Shown: positions 25,877 through 35,480, counted from the stretch's first letter. The stretch: DNA of 64,000 bases from Stomatobaculum sp. (GCA_017449925.1 JAFSYO010000085.1:40116-104115); one strand, 5' to 3'. Notes: a model not told the origin generated them from the sequence alone. Program-made: numbers and translations.

Positions 25877-27130
25877 TCAGTACAGCGGGTACTTCGCGCA
25901 GAGCTCGTCCACGGTGGAGAGGATCTCGCCCCTTGTCATGTCGAAATCGAAGATGGACTTCAGGATCATGTCGCCGACGATCTTCATCTCCGCTTCCTTG
26001 AAGCCGCGGGTGGTCATTGCCGGGGTGCCGATGCGGATGCCGGAGGTCTCCATGGGCGGACGGGTGTCGCCGGGGATGGAGTTCTTGTTTACGGTGATGT
26101 GCACGCGGTCCAGTCTGTCCTCCAGTTCCTGGCCGCTCATGTCGAGGCTGCGGAGATCCAGAAGCATCAGGTGGTTGTCAGTTCCGCCGCTGACCAGGTT
26201 GACGCCGCCGGCAAGCAGCGTGTCCGCAAGGACCGAAGCGTTCTTGACGATCTGCGCCTGATAGTCCTTGAACTCATCGTGCAGGGCTTCGCCGAGGGCC
26301 ACGGCCTTGGCAGCGATGATGTGCATCAGCGGTCCGCCCTGGGTGCCGGGGAACATGGCCCTGTCGATCTTCTTCGCAATGTCCTCGCTGTTGGTGAGGA
26401 TGATGCCGCCGCGGGGGCCTCTCATGGTCTTGTGGGTCGTCATGGTGACCACGTCCGCGTAGGGCAGCGGATTCGGATGCTGTCCGCCGGCCACAAGTCC
26501 CGCGATGTGGGCCATATCCACCATCAGGTAGGCACCCACGCTGTGGGCGATCTCCGCGAACTTGCTGAAATCAATGATCCTGGGATAGGCGGAAGCGCCG
26601 GCGATGATCATCTTCGGCTTATACTCCTCTGCCATTTTCTGGACTTCATCGTAATCGATCAGTCCGGTTTCCGGGTTCACGCCGTAAAATACGGTGTTGT
26701 ACATCTTGCCGGAGAAGCTGGCCTTGCTGCCGTGGGTCAGGTGGCCGCCGCTCTTAAGGTCCATGCCGAGAACGGTATCACCGGGTTTGCAGAGCGCAAG
26801 GTACACGCAGAAGTTGGCCTGGGAGCCGCTGTGGGCCTGCACGTTCGCGTATCCTGCAGAGAAGATCTCCTTCGCGCGCTCGATGCAGATACGCTCCGCG
26901 ATGTCCACGAACTCACATCCGCCGTAGTGACGGCGTCCCGGATATCCCTCCGCGTACTTGTTGGTCAGAACGCTGCCCATGGTGGCCATGACTTCCGGGC
27001 TGACCAGGTTCTCGGATGCGATCAGCTCCAGGTTGTTCTGCTGACGCTTCAGTTCCAGGGAGAGCACCCGGGCGATCTTCGGGTCCTTCTGCTCCACAAT
27101 GCCGATATTTTCGATGATGGTATTATTCAT
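25877..27130 (-). CDS. glyA: Serine hydroxymethyltransferase
   Basis: PLP enzyme of 417 residues that interconverts serine + THF and glycine + methylene-THF. Visible motifs: [48 protein letters not shown], and the PLP-lysine region [16 protein letters not shown]. Length is standard. It is monocistronic: its own promoter lies at 27227-27255 and a terminator follows at 25798. No glycine riboswitch pattern was seen upstream. Confidence 0.97.
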   Translation of the reverse strand: MNNTIIENIGIVEQKDPKIARVLSLELKRQQNNLELIASENLVSPEVMATMGSVLTNKYAEGYPGRRHYGGCEFVDIAERICIERAKEIFSAGYANVQAHSGSQANFCVYLALCKPGDTVLGMDLKSGGHLTHGSKASFSGKMYNTVFYGVNPETGLIDYDEVQKMAEEYKPKMIIAGASAYPRIIDFSKFAEIAHSVGAYLMVDMAHIAGLVAGGQHPNPLPYADVVTMTTHKTMRGPRGGIILTNSEDIAKKIDRAMFPGTQGGPLMHIIAAKAVALGEALHDEFKDYQAQIVKNASVLADTLLAGGVNLVSGGTDNHLMLLDLRSLDMSGQELEDRLDRVHITVNKNSIPGDTRPPMETSGIRIGTPAMTTRGFKEAEMKIVGDMILKSIFDFDMTRGEILSTVDELCAKYPLY

Positions 27131-27226
27131 TTTGTCTCCTCCGGGTACGTATTACAGCTCATATCTGTCCGGCATAGTCTTTCAATTCAGAACGATTCTT
27201 TAAGTCTTGAACGGACATTTAGATGC

Positions 27227-27255
27227 ATTTTATCACAGGAAAGCGGTACGGGCAA
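27227..27255 (-). promoter_or_regulatory. Promoter of glyA
   Basis: Minus-strand TTGCCC (27255-27250), 17-base spacer, TAAAAT (27232-27227), about 100 bases upstream of the start. Confidence 0.55.
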
Positions 27256-27267
27256 CCAGAGGATTTT

Positions 27268-28959
27268 TCATTTTTCCCCAGACACTACTCCAGGCAGCAG
27301 GGAACAGACATCCAGGCGGTGCTCCGCGGCTTTTTCCTCCGTATAATCCTCCAGGAGCCATACAGTGGTGGCGTCCTCTGTCTGGTGGGTAATGACAGGC
27401 ACCAGACGGCAGTCCGTGACTTCGCAGCCGCCGGGAAAGCGCCGTACCGTGAACTCCGCGAGTCCCCCCAGGACGCACTCCGGCCTGTCCTGACGTGAAA
27501 CCAGGTTTCCCAGAGACCAGAAGACCGGCATCTGCCGCCCGCCGCCGGCCCTGGCAGCTTCATCCGGGGCACTGTCATCCGAAACACCGAAATCTGCCTC
27601 ATTAAGGATCTCCAGCGGCTGCAGCACATGAGGGTGGCTTCCGACGACCACATCCGCCTCTGCTTCGTAAAAAACCTTCGCCCAGCGGCGCTGCTCCTCG
27701 TCCGGCTCCTGACTGTATTCCGTTCCCCAGTGCACGAGCACGATGACGGCGTCTGCGGCAGGGATGGCTTCCGGGGCGTCCGCGGCAGTACCGCTGCCTT
27801 GAGTTCTTTCGTTACCGCCGCTTTCTCTCCGTGCGGAGGCGATTTCTTCCCGCACGGTCTCCTCGTCTTTGAGGAGGTGCACGGCGCCGGGCCAGTATCC
27901 CTCCGGATCGCCGAAGTTGGTGCCGTAGGTGTAATCAAAGACCGCGATGCGGATCCCGTCCTGAGTAAAAAGGTGATACGGCGGCTCTTCCGCCGCGTTT
28001 TTCCATTCCGGGAGTATGCCGAGACAGGGGACGCCGCGTTCCTCATAAAAAGCGGCGGTGGTATTGATCCCTTCGGCCCCCGCGTCCAGAACGTGGTTCG
28101 TCGCACAGGCCGCAGCGTTGAAACCCGCCTTCAGCGCAGCCTCCCCCACGTAGACCGGCGTGCGGAACAGAGGAAAGCCGCTGTAGCCTGTAAAAGGCTC
28201 CACGAACATGCTCTCCTGGCCAAGGACGGCGATATCAGTTTTTTCCAGTTCCGGGGCGATGTGTTCATATAGGAAGTCAAAGTTCCCTTCCCGCTGCCCC
28301 TGATCCAGGATCCTCTGATGGATCAGGTTGTCGCCGCTCACCAGCACCTTTGCCTCCGGATATCCTTCAGCGTAGTATTTCAGACCCCAGCCGAACCAGT
28401 CCCAGCGGGTCACGGAAGCCGTTTCATCTGTGAAGAACAAGCGGAATTTTTCGTCGAACTGCCAGCAGGCGATGTTCTGCATGATCCTGGAGGCCATCCA
28501 GTGCTCGTGCATGCTCCCGTCTTCCACAGGTTTGTAAATGTAAATGTGCTGCGCCCACTGCTTTCCGGCAATGACGGGCTGCCCGCTGTCCCAGACAGAG
28601 GGATCCCCGATATACCAGCAGAGGAGCAGAAGCTCCCGGACGCCATCGTAGTCGATGTCGCAGAACAGAAAATCCTGGACCCTCAGCTTGGCGGGCGATT
28701 CCCAGGTCTTTTCCCTGCCCTGTCCCGCCGCGCTCCCGTCGGCGGGCGTGGAATATACGGCAATTCTCCTGTCCTTCAGGACTACCTGGTAATCCCTGCC
28801 CCCGGTCGCGACCTCCTCTTCTTTTTCCGCAGTCCACTTTGACCAGGGCGAACAGGGGGCCAGAAAAGCGCCCTTCCTCCACAGAAAGAAGGCTGCCGCA
28901 AAAGCGGCAGCCGTGATGAGCAGAATTGAGAGGATCTGAACAGGCAGATGTCGTCTCAT
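27268..28959 (-). CDS. CapA-family (PGA_cap) membrane-anchored protein
   Basis: A 563-residue protein with an N-terminal signal-anchor (VQILSILLITAAAFAAAFFLW) and a CapA/PGA_cap metallophosphatase-like domain in the C-terminal half: LVSGDNLIHQRILDQG, FNAACATNHVLDAGAEGI, and VIVLVHWGTEYSQEPDEEQ...VVGSHPHVLQPLEI. The first ~200 residues look like a WD/FG-GAP-type readout (DFLFCDIDYDGVRELLLLCWYIGD), unusual before a CapA domain. CapA proteins help make poly-gamma-glutamate capsules, but no capB/capC genes are near; many stand-alone members have unknown roles. Probably faces the outside. Confidence 0.8.
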   Translation of the reverse strand: MRRHLPVQILSILLITAAAFAAAFFLWRKGAFLAPCSPWSKWTAEKEEEVATGGRDYQVVLKDRRIAVYSTPADGSAAGQGREKTWESPAKLRVQDFLFCDIDYDGVRELLLLCWYIGDPSVWDSGQPVIAGKQWAQHIYIYKPVEDGSMHEHWMASRIMQNIACWQFDEKFRLFFTDETASVTRWDWFGWGLKYYAEGYPEAKVLVSGDNLIHQRILDQGQREGNFDFLYEHIAPELEKTDIAVLGQESMFVEPFTGYSGFPLFRTPVYVGEAALKAGFNAAACATNHVLDAGAEGINTTAAFYEERGVPCLGILPEWKNAAEEPPYHLFTQDGIRIAVFDYTYGTNFGDPEGYWPGAVHLLKDEETVREEIASARRESGGNERTQGSGTAADAPEAIPAADAVIVLVHWGTEYSQEPDEEQRRWAKVFYEAEADVVVGSHPHVLQPLEILNEADFGVSDDSAPDEAARAGGGRQMPVFWSLGNLVSRQDRPECVLGGLAEFTVRRFPGGCEVTDCRLVPVITHQTEDATTVWLLEDYTEEKAAEHRLDVCSLLPGVVSGEK

Positions 28960-29022
28960 TTGTCAGTCCTGCGCCTTCCAAAAAACATATCTGTACAGCT
29001 CCCTGATGGGACTGTGGAATCA

Positions 29023-31416
29023 TTACCAGCTGTAAGGGTTGATGCGGTAAGTCATGGTCCAGTCGGGTTTGTCCACGGGACGGGCTTTTCCGCTGTCCGG
29101 GCCCGGGCGGAAGCCGTTCAGAGTTTTCCACTCGCTGTCGGTCAGCCGCTCTCCGTCGTTCACGAATTCATAGAAGCTGAATACCGTTCCGCTGGCAAAC
29201 CTGAGAGTTCCGTCCACCGGGACCAGGACGATCATTTTCTGGGCGAGGCCGGTGCCCAGTTGCAGGATCCATCTGTCTCCGCTGGCGATATCCGTGACCA
29301 GGGAAGCATCCAGCTGCATGGAGCGGTCCAGACCGGAGCTGTAGGTATCCAGCTTGTAGGCCTCCCAGTAGCGCTCGATGATGGTTCCGTAGTCCCGGAT
29401 GAGATCATATTCCTCGTCCGTAAGAGCCTGATCCTGAAGTTCCTTTTCCGAAATCGTCAGGAGCCGGGCGGCAAGGCTTGTAAGGCCATCCAGCATCTCC
29501 TCACTCTCGTCGTCCAGCATGCTGAAACGGTCCAGGCCGTCCTTCGTATCCTGGGAAAGAGAGGCAAAGCGGGCGTAGACCTCCGGTTCCGGTTCCACAT
29601 AGCCCCTGTCATCCCGGTCCTTCGGACCTTCTCCGTCGCCCTCCGCCACATAAACCTGCTTCGCGTAAAGGACAGTGTCGTGCTTCAGCTCCGTGTAGCT
29701 TCCCTCATAGGTCTCCAGAGTCTTTTTCAGCCATTCCTCCGACTTTGCAAAGGCGGGATATCCATCCGGCCGGGGAGCAAGGAGCGGCGTCAGCGTATGG
29801 AGCCATCCGGAATAGAGACTGGAGTTCCAGAGCGCGGGATCCGTGTTCTGGATCTCTTCCCGCAGCACCGGAAGTTCCTTCTGATAGATCGGGATCTTTG
29901 CATCGCCCTTTTCTTCCATCAGCTTTTCAGCGACGGGCGAGCCGAGGACGTTCGGCACATCCAGCGCGTCCGGCACGATGCGGGATTTCGACTCGTCCGG
30001 GTCCCATTCCGTCAGGCGCTCATAGATCTCACCGTCCATGTTGTAGCGCTGGCCCATGAAGCGGAAACTCTTTCCGGAATCGTTCTGATCCGCCCCCGAG
30101 TGATGTGCCAGGGAGTTGATCCTGGGCGGAGCAAGTCTCTCTACGTTCTTCCGGAAGGAGGCAAAGCCTTCCTCGTCCCCCGGCAGCTTGTCGACGTAAA
30201 GGCCGTCGGGCCAGGCCGCTTCGGCGGCGGCGGAATAATCGGTATAAAGGCAGTCGTCGCTGGCCCCTGCAAAGAAGGAGCTTACTGCATAGATGGCTTC
30301 CCAGGCATCCTTTTCATTTCCGCGCAGGGCCTCGGTGATAAGCAGCGCGCTGCGGGTGGCGTCTTCATCCTCTGCGAGGAAAGCAATGCGGCCGTACCAC
30401 ATCATGGCGCGGAAGTATCCCTCCAGGACAGGATCTCCTTCGTAGTTGCCCCGGGGCTTGTACTGGCTGTAATCTTCATCGTGCGTCCCGCTGTAGAAGG
30501 AGTCGGAAGCGCCGAACAGGGAGCAGGGCGCGGAGCCCGCGGCATTGAAGATCTTTTCAAGCTCCGTGTCCACCACCTTCTGCACTTCGGCGTCCCTCGC
30601 GGATTCCGCCTCCTGCAGGTTCAGGCCGATGGTGAAGAAAGCGACGTTCCGGAAAGCTGCGTTCTCCCAGGAGGTCCCCTTCAGAGCGTCATACTGGATA
30701 AGGCTCTTTTCCAGCATGCCGCGGCTTAAATAAGCCAGGGTCGGAGCGAGCTTTTCCCGTTCCACCTTCTTCATCAGAACGGTAAAATAAAGGTGGTAGG
30801 TGTGCATCAGGGAGTCCACTGTAACAAAGTTCGGAACATGCCAGTAGCGGTTATCTTCATAAAGCTCATAGAACTCCGGGAATCCGCTGTTGGCGCCCTG
30901 GTGCTGTATGAAGAAATGGTTTTTGGCCAGGAAGTCCTTCGCCTCGGCGCTCAAATGATCATAGCTGAACTGATCGCGGTTGATGACATTGGCCATGTCG
31001 GCTCCCGGATCATAAGAAGGCACGGAAGGAGTGAGATCAGCGGACGCCTTGTAAGATGGCTCCGCGCTTCTTAAGCTCACCCGGGCCAGGACCACCGGCG
31101 CCGGTTCTGATGATTCAGGTGCCCCGGAGTCAGAAGCTTCGCTCCCCTCTGTCTCTCCGGCTTCATCGCCGGAGGAACCTTCCGCGGTCTCCGCTTCGCT
31201 CCCGCCTTCTCCCAGGCCGAGGCCGGAGAGCAGTTCTTCCGGAATCAGTTCTTCGGCGATCTGGATCGCTTCGTGGACAGGCTCTTCGAGCCCCAGTCCG
31301 CCGCTGATCTCTTCGATCTTTTCCAGCGCCGGCTTCCCGAGGCTTCCGCAGGAGACCAGGGAAAGGGACAGGCAGGCAGTCAGGACGCAGGCAGTCAGTC
31401 GCTTCATGCTGTTCAT
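29023..31416 (-). CDS. DUF3160 lipoprotein
   Basis: A 797-residue surface lipoprotein: signal peptide ending LSLVSC with the lipidated Cys at residue 23, an acidic Ser/Glu-rich linker (~60-110), then a DUF3160 domain recognisable by LSAEAKDFLAKNHFFIQHQG, WHVPNFVTVDSLMHTYHLYF and later LAHHSGADQNDSGKSFRFMGQRYNMD. Function of DUF3160 is unknown. GGAGG lies eight bases before the ATG at 31416. It is immediately upstream of the CapA-type gene (63-base gap), so both may form a cell-surface operon. Confidence 0.83.
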   Translation of the reverse strand: MNSMKRLTACVLTACLSLSLVSCGSLGKPALEKIEEISGGLGLEEPVHEAIQIAEELIPEELLSGLGLGEGGSEAETAEGSSGDEAGETEGSEASDSGAPESSEPAPVVLARVSLRSAEPSYKASADLTPSVPSYDPGADMANVINRDQFSYDHLSAEAKDFLAKNHFFIQHQGANSGFPEFYELYEDNRYWHVPNFVTVDSLMHTYHLYFTVLMKKVEREKLAPTLAYLSRGMLEKSLIQYDALKGTSWENAAFRNVAFFTIGLNLQEAESARDAEVQKVVDTELEKIFNAAGSAPCSLFGASDSFYSGTHDEDYSQYKPRGNYEGDPVLEGYFRAMMWYGRIAFLAEDEDATRSALLITEALRGNEKDAWEAIYAVSSFFAGASDDCLYTDYSAAAEAAWPDGLYVDKLPGDEEGFASFRKNVERLAPPRINSLAHHSGADQNDSGKSFRFMGQRYNMDGEIYERLTEWDPDESKSRIVPDALDVPNVLGSPVAEKLMEEKGDAKIPIYQKELPVLREEIQNTDPALWNSSLYSGWLHTLTPLLAPRPDGYPAFAKSEEWLKKTLETYEGSYTELKHDTVLYAKQVYVAEGDGEGPKDRDDRGYVEPEPEVYARFASLSQDTKDGLDRFSMLDDESEEMLDGLTSLAARLLTISEKELQDQALTDEEYDLIRDYGTIIERYWEAYKLDTYSSGLDRSMQLDASLVTDIASGDRWILQLGTGLAQKMIVLVPVDGTLRFASGTVFSFYEFVNDGERLTDSEWKTLNGFRPGPDSGKARPVDKPDWTMTYRINPYSW

Positions 31417-31754
31417 TATTCTTACCTCCGTAATGATGGATCGAAACTGCTGTCAGACCGGCTTTCATACCGGGTCAGGACAGATTGCATGTTGACGCAG
31501 CAAGCAATTACTGTTATTTTACCCTCACTAGGCGAGAAAGCCCCCACTTCTTAAGCGGTGGGATGAATCGCCAAAACTATACGGAATCATTCAAGTTAGC
31601 ACTTAGATATCGTACTTAAGTACTTAAGTAAATCATAAGTAAGTATCGTTTCAACATCAAGATGTTTTCGCAAAAGCTCTGCATATTAGTCGAACGTATG
31701 TTTGCGCTCTGCTCGAAATCATGATATAATATATGTAAAACGAGGAGGCCTCAT

Positions 31755-32888
31755 ATGTGCAGCAGAGCATTCCGGTACAGGGCTTACCTGACAGACGAAC
31801 AGTTCGTTCTGGCGATGAAAACAGTCGGAGCCTGCAGGTTCGTCTATAACAATGCCCTGGACTATAAGACAACTGAATACAATAACAAGAGGGATTCTGT
31901 CAGCTATACGCAGCTTTGTGCCCGGCTTACCGGCCTGAAAAAGGAACTGCCCTGGCTGAAGGAAGTAGATTCGATCGCCCTCCAGCAGTCCCTGCGGCAT
32001 CTGGATACTGCTTTCCAGAACTTCTTCCGTAAAAAGAACGGTGTGCGGTACCCGAAGTATAAATCAAGACACGGCTCAAAGTGGTCGTATACAACGATGT
32101 CCGTTAATAATAACCTCCGTCTGGAGGATGATGCCCTTATCATGCCGAAACTGGGCAGGGTCCAGATCAGGCCGCTGCGCCCTGTTCCTGAGGACTGGAA
32201 GCTCAAACACGCAGTGTTAACGATCGAACGGGACCACACCGTCTATATCTCCTGCTGCTTTGAATATGATGACGTTCCTGTCCGGTATAAGCCGGATCCC
32301 TGTAAAGCCATCGGCCTGGATTACAAGTCCGACGGTTTCTACACAGATTCAGAGGGACACGTCTGCGGCTCTCCCAAATACGCCCGGAAGGCGCAGGAGG
32401 CGCTGACAAAGCAGCAAAGGAAGCTCCGTCACAAGAAGAAAGGTTCCAGGAACTACGAGAAGCAGAAGCTTCGTATTGCAAAGGTATACCGCCATATAGC
32501 CAGTCAGAGACTGGATTTCTGCCACCAGCAGTCTGTGAAGACAGCCAATTCATATGACATTGTCTGCGTAGAAGACCTGGATCTGAAGGCAGTGGCGAAC
32601 AAGGGTTTCAGGAACGGAAGGGCAACCATGGATAATGGTTACGGGATGTTCCTCCGCTTCCTGGAATACAAACTCCATGACCGGGGCAAGATACTCGTTA
32701 AGGTCGGGAAATGGTTCCCCTCCAGCCAGGTCTGCCATGTGTGCGGGAGGGTAAATCCGGAGCTGAAGGACCTCAGGATCCGGCACTGGACCTGTCCCGG
32801 GTGCGGAACCAGACATGACCGTGATACCAACGCCGCCATCAATATCCTTCAGGAAGGGCTCAGGCTGTACCTGCAGAATGCAGCATAA
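31755..32888 (+). CDS. tnpB: TnpB RNA-guided endonuclease (IS200/IS605 OrfB)
   Basis: A 377-residue RuvC-like nuclease, full length for TnpB. The three RuvC acidic sites are present: GLDYKSDG (Asp189), CVEDLD (Glu273) and HDRDTNAAINI (Asp355/357). The zinc finger is CHVC (327-330) and CPGC (347-350). The N-terminal helix-turn-helix/OB part (RAYLTDEQFVLAMKTVGACRF) is intact. In this family TnpB uses an omega-RNA made from the element's right end to cut the empty target site, maintaining the transposon. GAGGAGG before the ATG. No mutation suggests inactivity. Confidence 0.93.
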   Translation: MCSRAFRYRAYLTDEQFVLAMKTVGACRFVYNNALDYKTTEYNNKRDSVSYTQLCARLTGLKKELPWLKEVDSIALQQSLRHLDTAFQNFFRKKNGVRYPKYKSRHGSKWSYTTMSVNNNLRLEDDALIMPKLGRVQIRPLRPVPEDWKLKHAVLTIERDHTVYISCCFEYDDVPVRYKPDPCKAIGLDYKSDGFYTDSEGHVCGSPKYARKAQEALTKQQRKLRHKKKGSRNYEKQKLRIAKVYRHIASQRLDFCHQQSVKTANSYDIVCVEDLDLKAVANKGFRNGRATMDNGYGMFLRFLEYKLHDRGKILVKVGKWFPSSQVCHVCGRVNPELKDLRIRHWTCPGCGTRHDRDTNAAINILQEGLRLYLQNAA

Positions 32889-33084
32889 ACCGGAAACTGC
32901 TTCCGGCAGCCCGGTCGATCTATACAGAAAAACCGATAATAGTAATAAAGGTAGGGCAGGAACTGTCCGAACCTGAAACGCCTGTGGAGCCAGCGGCCAC
33001 TGTATCCGGCGACATGTCACCAGAAATAAGCTGCAGCGAAGAAGCAGGAATCCCCCTCTTCTGTAAGTGGTGGGAGTGTTCAAC
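32889..33084 (+). ncRNA. Candidate omega-RNA scaffold / right end of TnpB element
   Basis: The 196 gene-free bases from the tnpB stop to the right-end hairpin contain inverted segments and end in GTTCAAC, as expected for the scaffold that precedes the guide in TnpB systems. By this reading the guide would be the ~16-20 bases from 33085 onward. Boundaries are inferred. Confidence 0.35.
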
Positions 33085-33172
33085 AAACATAGGAAAAGGG
33101 AACAATCTTCCTGAAACGAAGTTAAAAGAAACGACAGAAATCACTTCTGAAGGAAGAGAAGAAGGAGGACCT

Positions 33173-33922
33173 ATGGAGATACGGGAGACAGGGATCTTAC
33201 GTCCCGGATACCGTAAAGTACCGGTAAGAACAGAGGACCTGTCCGGAGGGCAGAAAGATGAACTGCGTTATGTTCCGGAGGAGTACCGTCTTTCCGTCCG
33301 GGCCCTGCCTGACGAAGGAAGGGAAAATATTCCGGCCCCCGGAGGGCAGGAACAGCTCCTGGAGTTCTGCTGCACTCCTTCTTTCCTGCCTGAAATGGTG
33401 CTGGGCCATCTTCTGACAGAGGGCCTGATCTCCGGCGCGGAGGATGTAGTCCGGCTGGAGATTTTCCGGGACCGGGGCGAGGCATCTGTGCTGCTGCGTC
33501 CCGGACTGCCGCAGCGGTCCGGTGAAATGCCGCTGCCGGCCCTCCAGGTCCGGCCGGAGTGGATCAGCGCCCTGGAGGAAAAGACCCGGGAGGAGACAGA
33601 ACTCCGGGCCGCGACCCGGGCGGTCCACAGCGCCATACTGAGCCATCTGGGAAATATTGTTTTTACGGCAGAGGATATCGGCCGCCACAACGCCATCGAC
33701 AAAGCGGCGGGCTTCGCGCTGAGAAACGCGGTCCCCCTCGGCGAATGTCTCCTTTATACGACAGGCCGCATGCCCTCGGACATGGTCATGAAAGCAGTCC
33801 GGGCGGGCATTCCCGTGATGGTCAGCGGAAAAGGCCCCACATCGGAAGGACTCCTGCTGGCGAAGCAGTACGGCCTGACGCTCATCGGAAATGTCAGGAA
33901 CGGCCGCAGGACCCTGTACTGA
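33173..33922 (+). CDS. fdhD: FdhD-like protein lacking the CxxC motif
   Basis: A 249-residue protein clearly of the FdhD family: FTAEDIGRHNAIDKAAGFALR, LLYTTGRMPSDMVMKAVRAGIPVM and the C-terminal GLTLIGNVRNGRRTLY. FdhD passes sulfur from IscS-type desulfurases to the molybdenum cofactor of formate dehydrogenase. The usual SACGVCG loop, whose cysteines carry the sulfur, is absent: the region between LLRPGLPQRSGEMPL and AVHSAILSHLGN has no cysteine. It may have lost sulfurtransfer or act only in cofactor binding. The start at 33173 follows AGGAGG. No formate dehydrogenase is in the window. Confidence 0.82.
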   Translation: MEIRETGILRPGYRKVPVRTEDLSGGQKDELRYVPEEYRLSVRALPDEGRENIPAPGGQEQLLEFCCTPSFLPEMVLGHLLTEGLISGAEDVVRLEIFRDRGEASVLLRPGLPQRSGEMPLPALQVRPEWISALEEKTREETELRAATRAVHSAILSHLGNIVFTAEDIGRHNAIDKAAGFALRNAVPLGECLLYTTGRMPSDMVMKAVRAGIPVMVSGKGPTSEGLLLAKQYGLTLIGNVRNGRRTLY

Positions 33923-33970
33923 ACCGGCGCGCGCAAGTCCCGCCTGCGGGCCTTGAACCGGCACAAAAAA

Positions 33971-34003
33971 GGAGACAGAAAGCGGCTTTGGCTTTCTGTC
34001 TCC
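33971..34003. terminator. Bidirectional terminator between fdhD and a convergent gene
   Basis: GGAGACAGAAAGC / GCTTTCTGTCTCC, a 13-bp stem with a 7-base loop. An A-run precedes and TTTCTGTCTCCTT follows. Confidence 0.8.
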
Positions 34004-34025
34004 TTTCTGTCTCCTTCAGTATGCT

Positions 34026-35480
34026 TTACAGCGGAAACAGATACAGTGATCCGTCCATGCCGCTCATATCCAGCCCGAAATACTGCTCGGTCCCGTCCTC
34101 CGCGGTGTAGGAGACCGCGTAGCCCGGCGTGTCGCCGTAGAACACCAGCGTCACCACCAGCGGACGCTCCGGAGTTATCTCCTCCTGCCGGTAGATCTCG
34201 TCGGTGAGCCAGGTGACCTTGCCCTCATTGCTGACATCCTTCATGTAAAGCTTGTGGAATTTCAGATTCTTCAGAGTTTTCTCCGCAGTGAACATGGCCT
34301 TGACCGCAGGGTCCCCCGCATCGGCGGTGAACTCGTCGCAGGCGGAATATGCTGCCAGGCCGTTCTCAGCGTAATCCACCTTCAAAAGCGCTGCGGCGGA
34401 ATCAGTATTCCCGGCTGTTTCGGCTTCTGCGGCGCTTTCTGCCGCGCCGCCTCCCAGCGTCTCCCCGAAGTACTGCTTCGCGGTCTCCGGACTCAGGTAA
34501 AGGCCCAGGCTAAGATACACCATATTCTCCAGTTCCGTGATCTCGCCCTTTTCGTTCGTGGTCACACGCACGAACTGCGGCATGAAGGCCCGGACGTCCG
34601 GCAGCATTCCTTCCCCGGTGCGGGCTTTCTGAAGCTCTTCGGAGAACTCATACCGCACAGCGGTCATGGCGTGGCCGTTCGCCGGGTACTGATAAGAGAT
34701 CATCGGCAGCCTGTCCATGTACCACTCCAGTTCTTCCTCCTTGGCGTCCATTTCCTGCAGGAAGCAGGAACCTTCGTACTGATACCAGCTGAAGGCATAG
34801 AAGGTCTTTCCGTAGAGACGCATGGCGGCGTTCTGCTCCGCCGTCGGGCGGAAATCCTCCGCTTCCCTCGCGTAGTCCATTCTTTCAAAGATCCAGAAAT
34901 CGTCGGAGGACTGCCAGTCGTAACCGAGGCCCTGATATCCGAGCTCTGAGTCTCCGTTTCCGATCTCCCGGAGAGCCAGGATCTCCTCTCCCATCACATT
35001 GGCGGTGACGACCTGGAAATCCACATCATATCCGGTAAAAGACATCCCGCTGGCGGAAAAGCCTTCAGAAACTTCCTTCGGCGTGACCCGGATCAGGGTG
35101 CCGAACTGCCCGCTGCCGGTATTGAGCCTGTCCAGGGCCAGCCCCGCTTCAACGTACTGGTCGCCGTGATCCTTCGTGAACAGGACTTTTCTTTCCTCCG
35201 GGAAGAAGGAGATGCTTTTCTCAGGCCGATCCTGCAAGCCGTATATATCACCGTTGTTCAGGAAGCACCAGGTGCCCTTCAGATACGAAAGCACATCCGC
35301 TTCTTCACTCAGGCCGTTGGGATACGCCTCCTGCCATGAAGCCTCTCCCCCGGCGGAAGTCTTCAGATTCCACGGCAGAAATTTCCCCGGTCCCTTCACC
35401 GCTGCCGCGGCTGCACCGGCGCCGCCGGTCACCATCGCCGCTGCCAGAAGGACCGGTACGATCCTGCTCACCATTTTCAT
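34026..35480 (-). CDS. Secreted protein of unknown function
   Basis: A 484-residue protein with a typical signal peptide (MKMVSRIVPVLLAAAMVTGGAGAAAAA) and no lipobox, so probably released or cleaved. I do not recognise the domain. The body is rich in aromatic and acidic residues (VLSYLKGTWCFLNNGDIYGL, DDFWIFERMDYAREAE) and has an Ala/Glu-rich low-complexity linker near residues 345-368. The C-terminal ~100 residues (VTWLTDEIYRQEEITPERPLVVTLVFYGDTPGYAVSY) look like a separate beta domain. It is monocistronic and shares its terminator with fdhD. Confidence 0.6.
   Translation of the reverse strand: MKMVSRIVPVLLAAAMVTGGAGAAAAAVKGPGKFLPWNLKTSAGGEASWQEAYPNGLSEEADVLSYLKGTWCFLNNGDIYGLQDRPEKSISFFPEERKVLFTKDHGDQYVEAGLALDRLNTGSGQFGTLIRVTPKEVSEGFSASGMSFTGYDVDFQVVTANVMGEEILALREIGNGDSELGYQGLGYDWQSSDDFWIFERMDYAREAEDFRPTAEQNAAMRLYGKTFYAFSWYQYEGSCFLQEMDAKEEELEWYMDRLPMISYQYPANGHAMTAVRYEFSEELQKARTGEGMLPDVRAFMPQFVRVTTNEKGEITELENMVYLSLGLYLSPETAKQYFGETLGGGAAESAAEAETAGNTDSAAALLKVDYAENGLAAYSACDEFTADAGDPAVKAMFTAEKTLKNLKFHKLYMKDVSNEGKVTWLTDEIYRQEEITPERPLVVTLVFYGDTPGYAVSYTAEDGTEQYFGLDMSGMDGSLYLFPL

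Larger units (their letters stand above)
31522..33084 (+). mobile_element. IS200/IS605-type element with TnpB only (IS1341-like)
   Basis: The element carries tnpB but no tnpA. The left end has a hairpin at 31531-31572 (GGCGA/TCGCC outer, CCCAC/GTGGG inner). A related hairpin at the right end (33052-33074, CCCCC...GGTGGG) is followed by GTTCAAC. A TTTTAC just before 31522 resembles the TTAC-type target motif of this family. Exact ends are inferred from the two similar hairpins; 31613-31632 also holds TACTTAAG repeats. It lies between the DUF3160 gene and fdhD without breaking either. Confidence 0.55.

Noticed and set aside
27131..27267. Glycine riboswitch before glyA
   Set aside because: The leader is short and lacks the tandem aptamer pattern; only a simple promoter is visible.
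28948..30729. A 593-codon plus-strand open frame opposite the DUF3160 gene
   Set aside because: The minus strand encodes a full lipoprotein with signal peptide and ribosome site; the plus frame has neither.
33173..33922. A formate dehydrogenase locus around fdhD
   Set aside because: No molybdopterin oxidoreductase, iron-sulfur subunit or cofactor genes are in the window.
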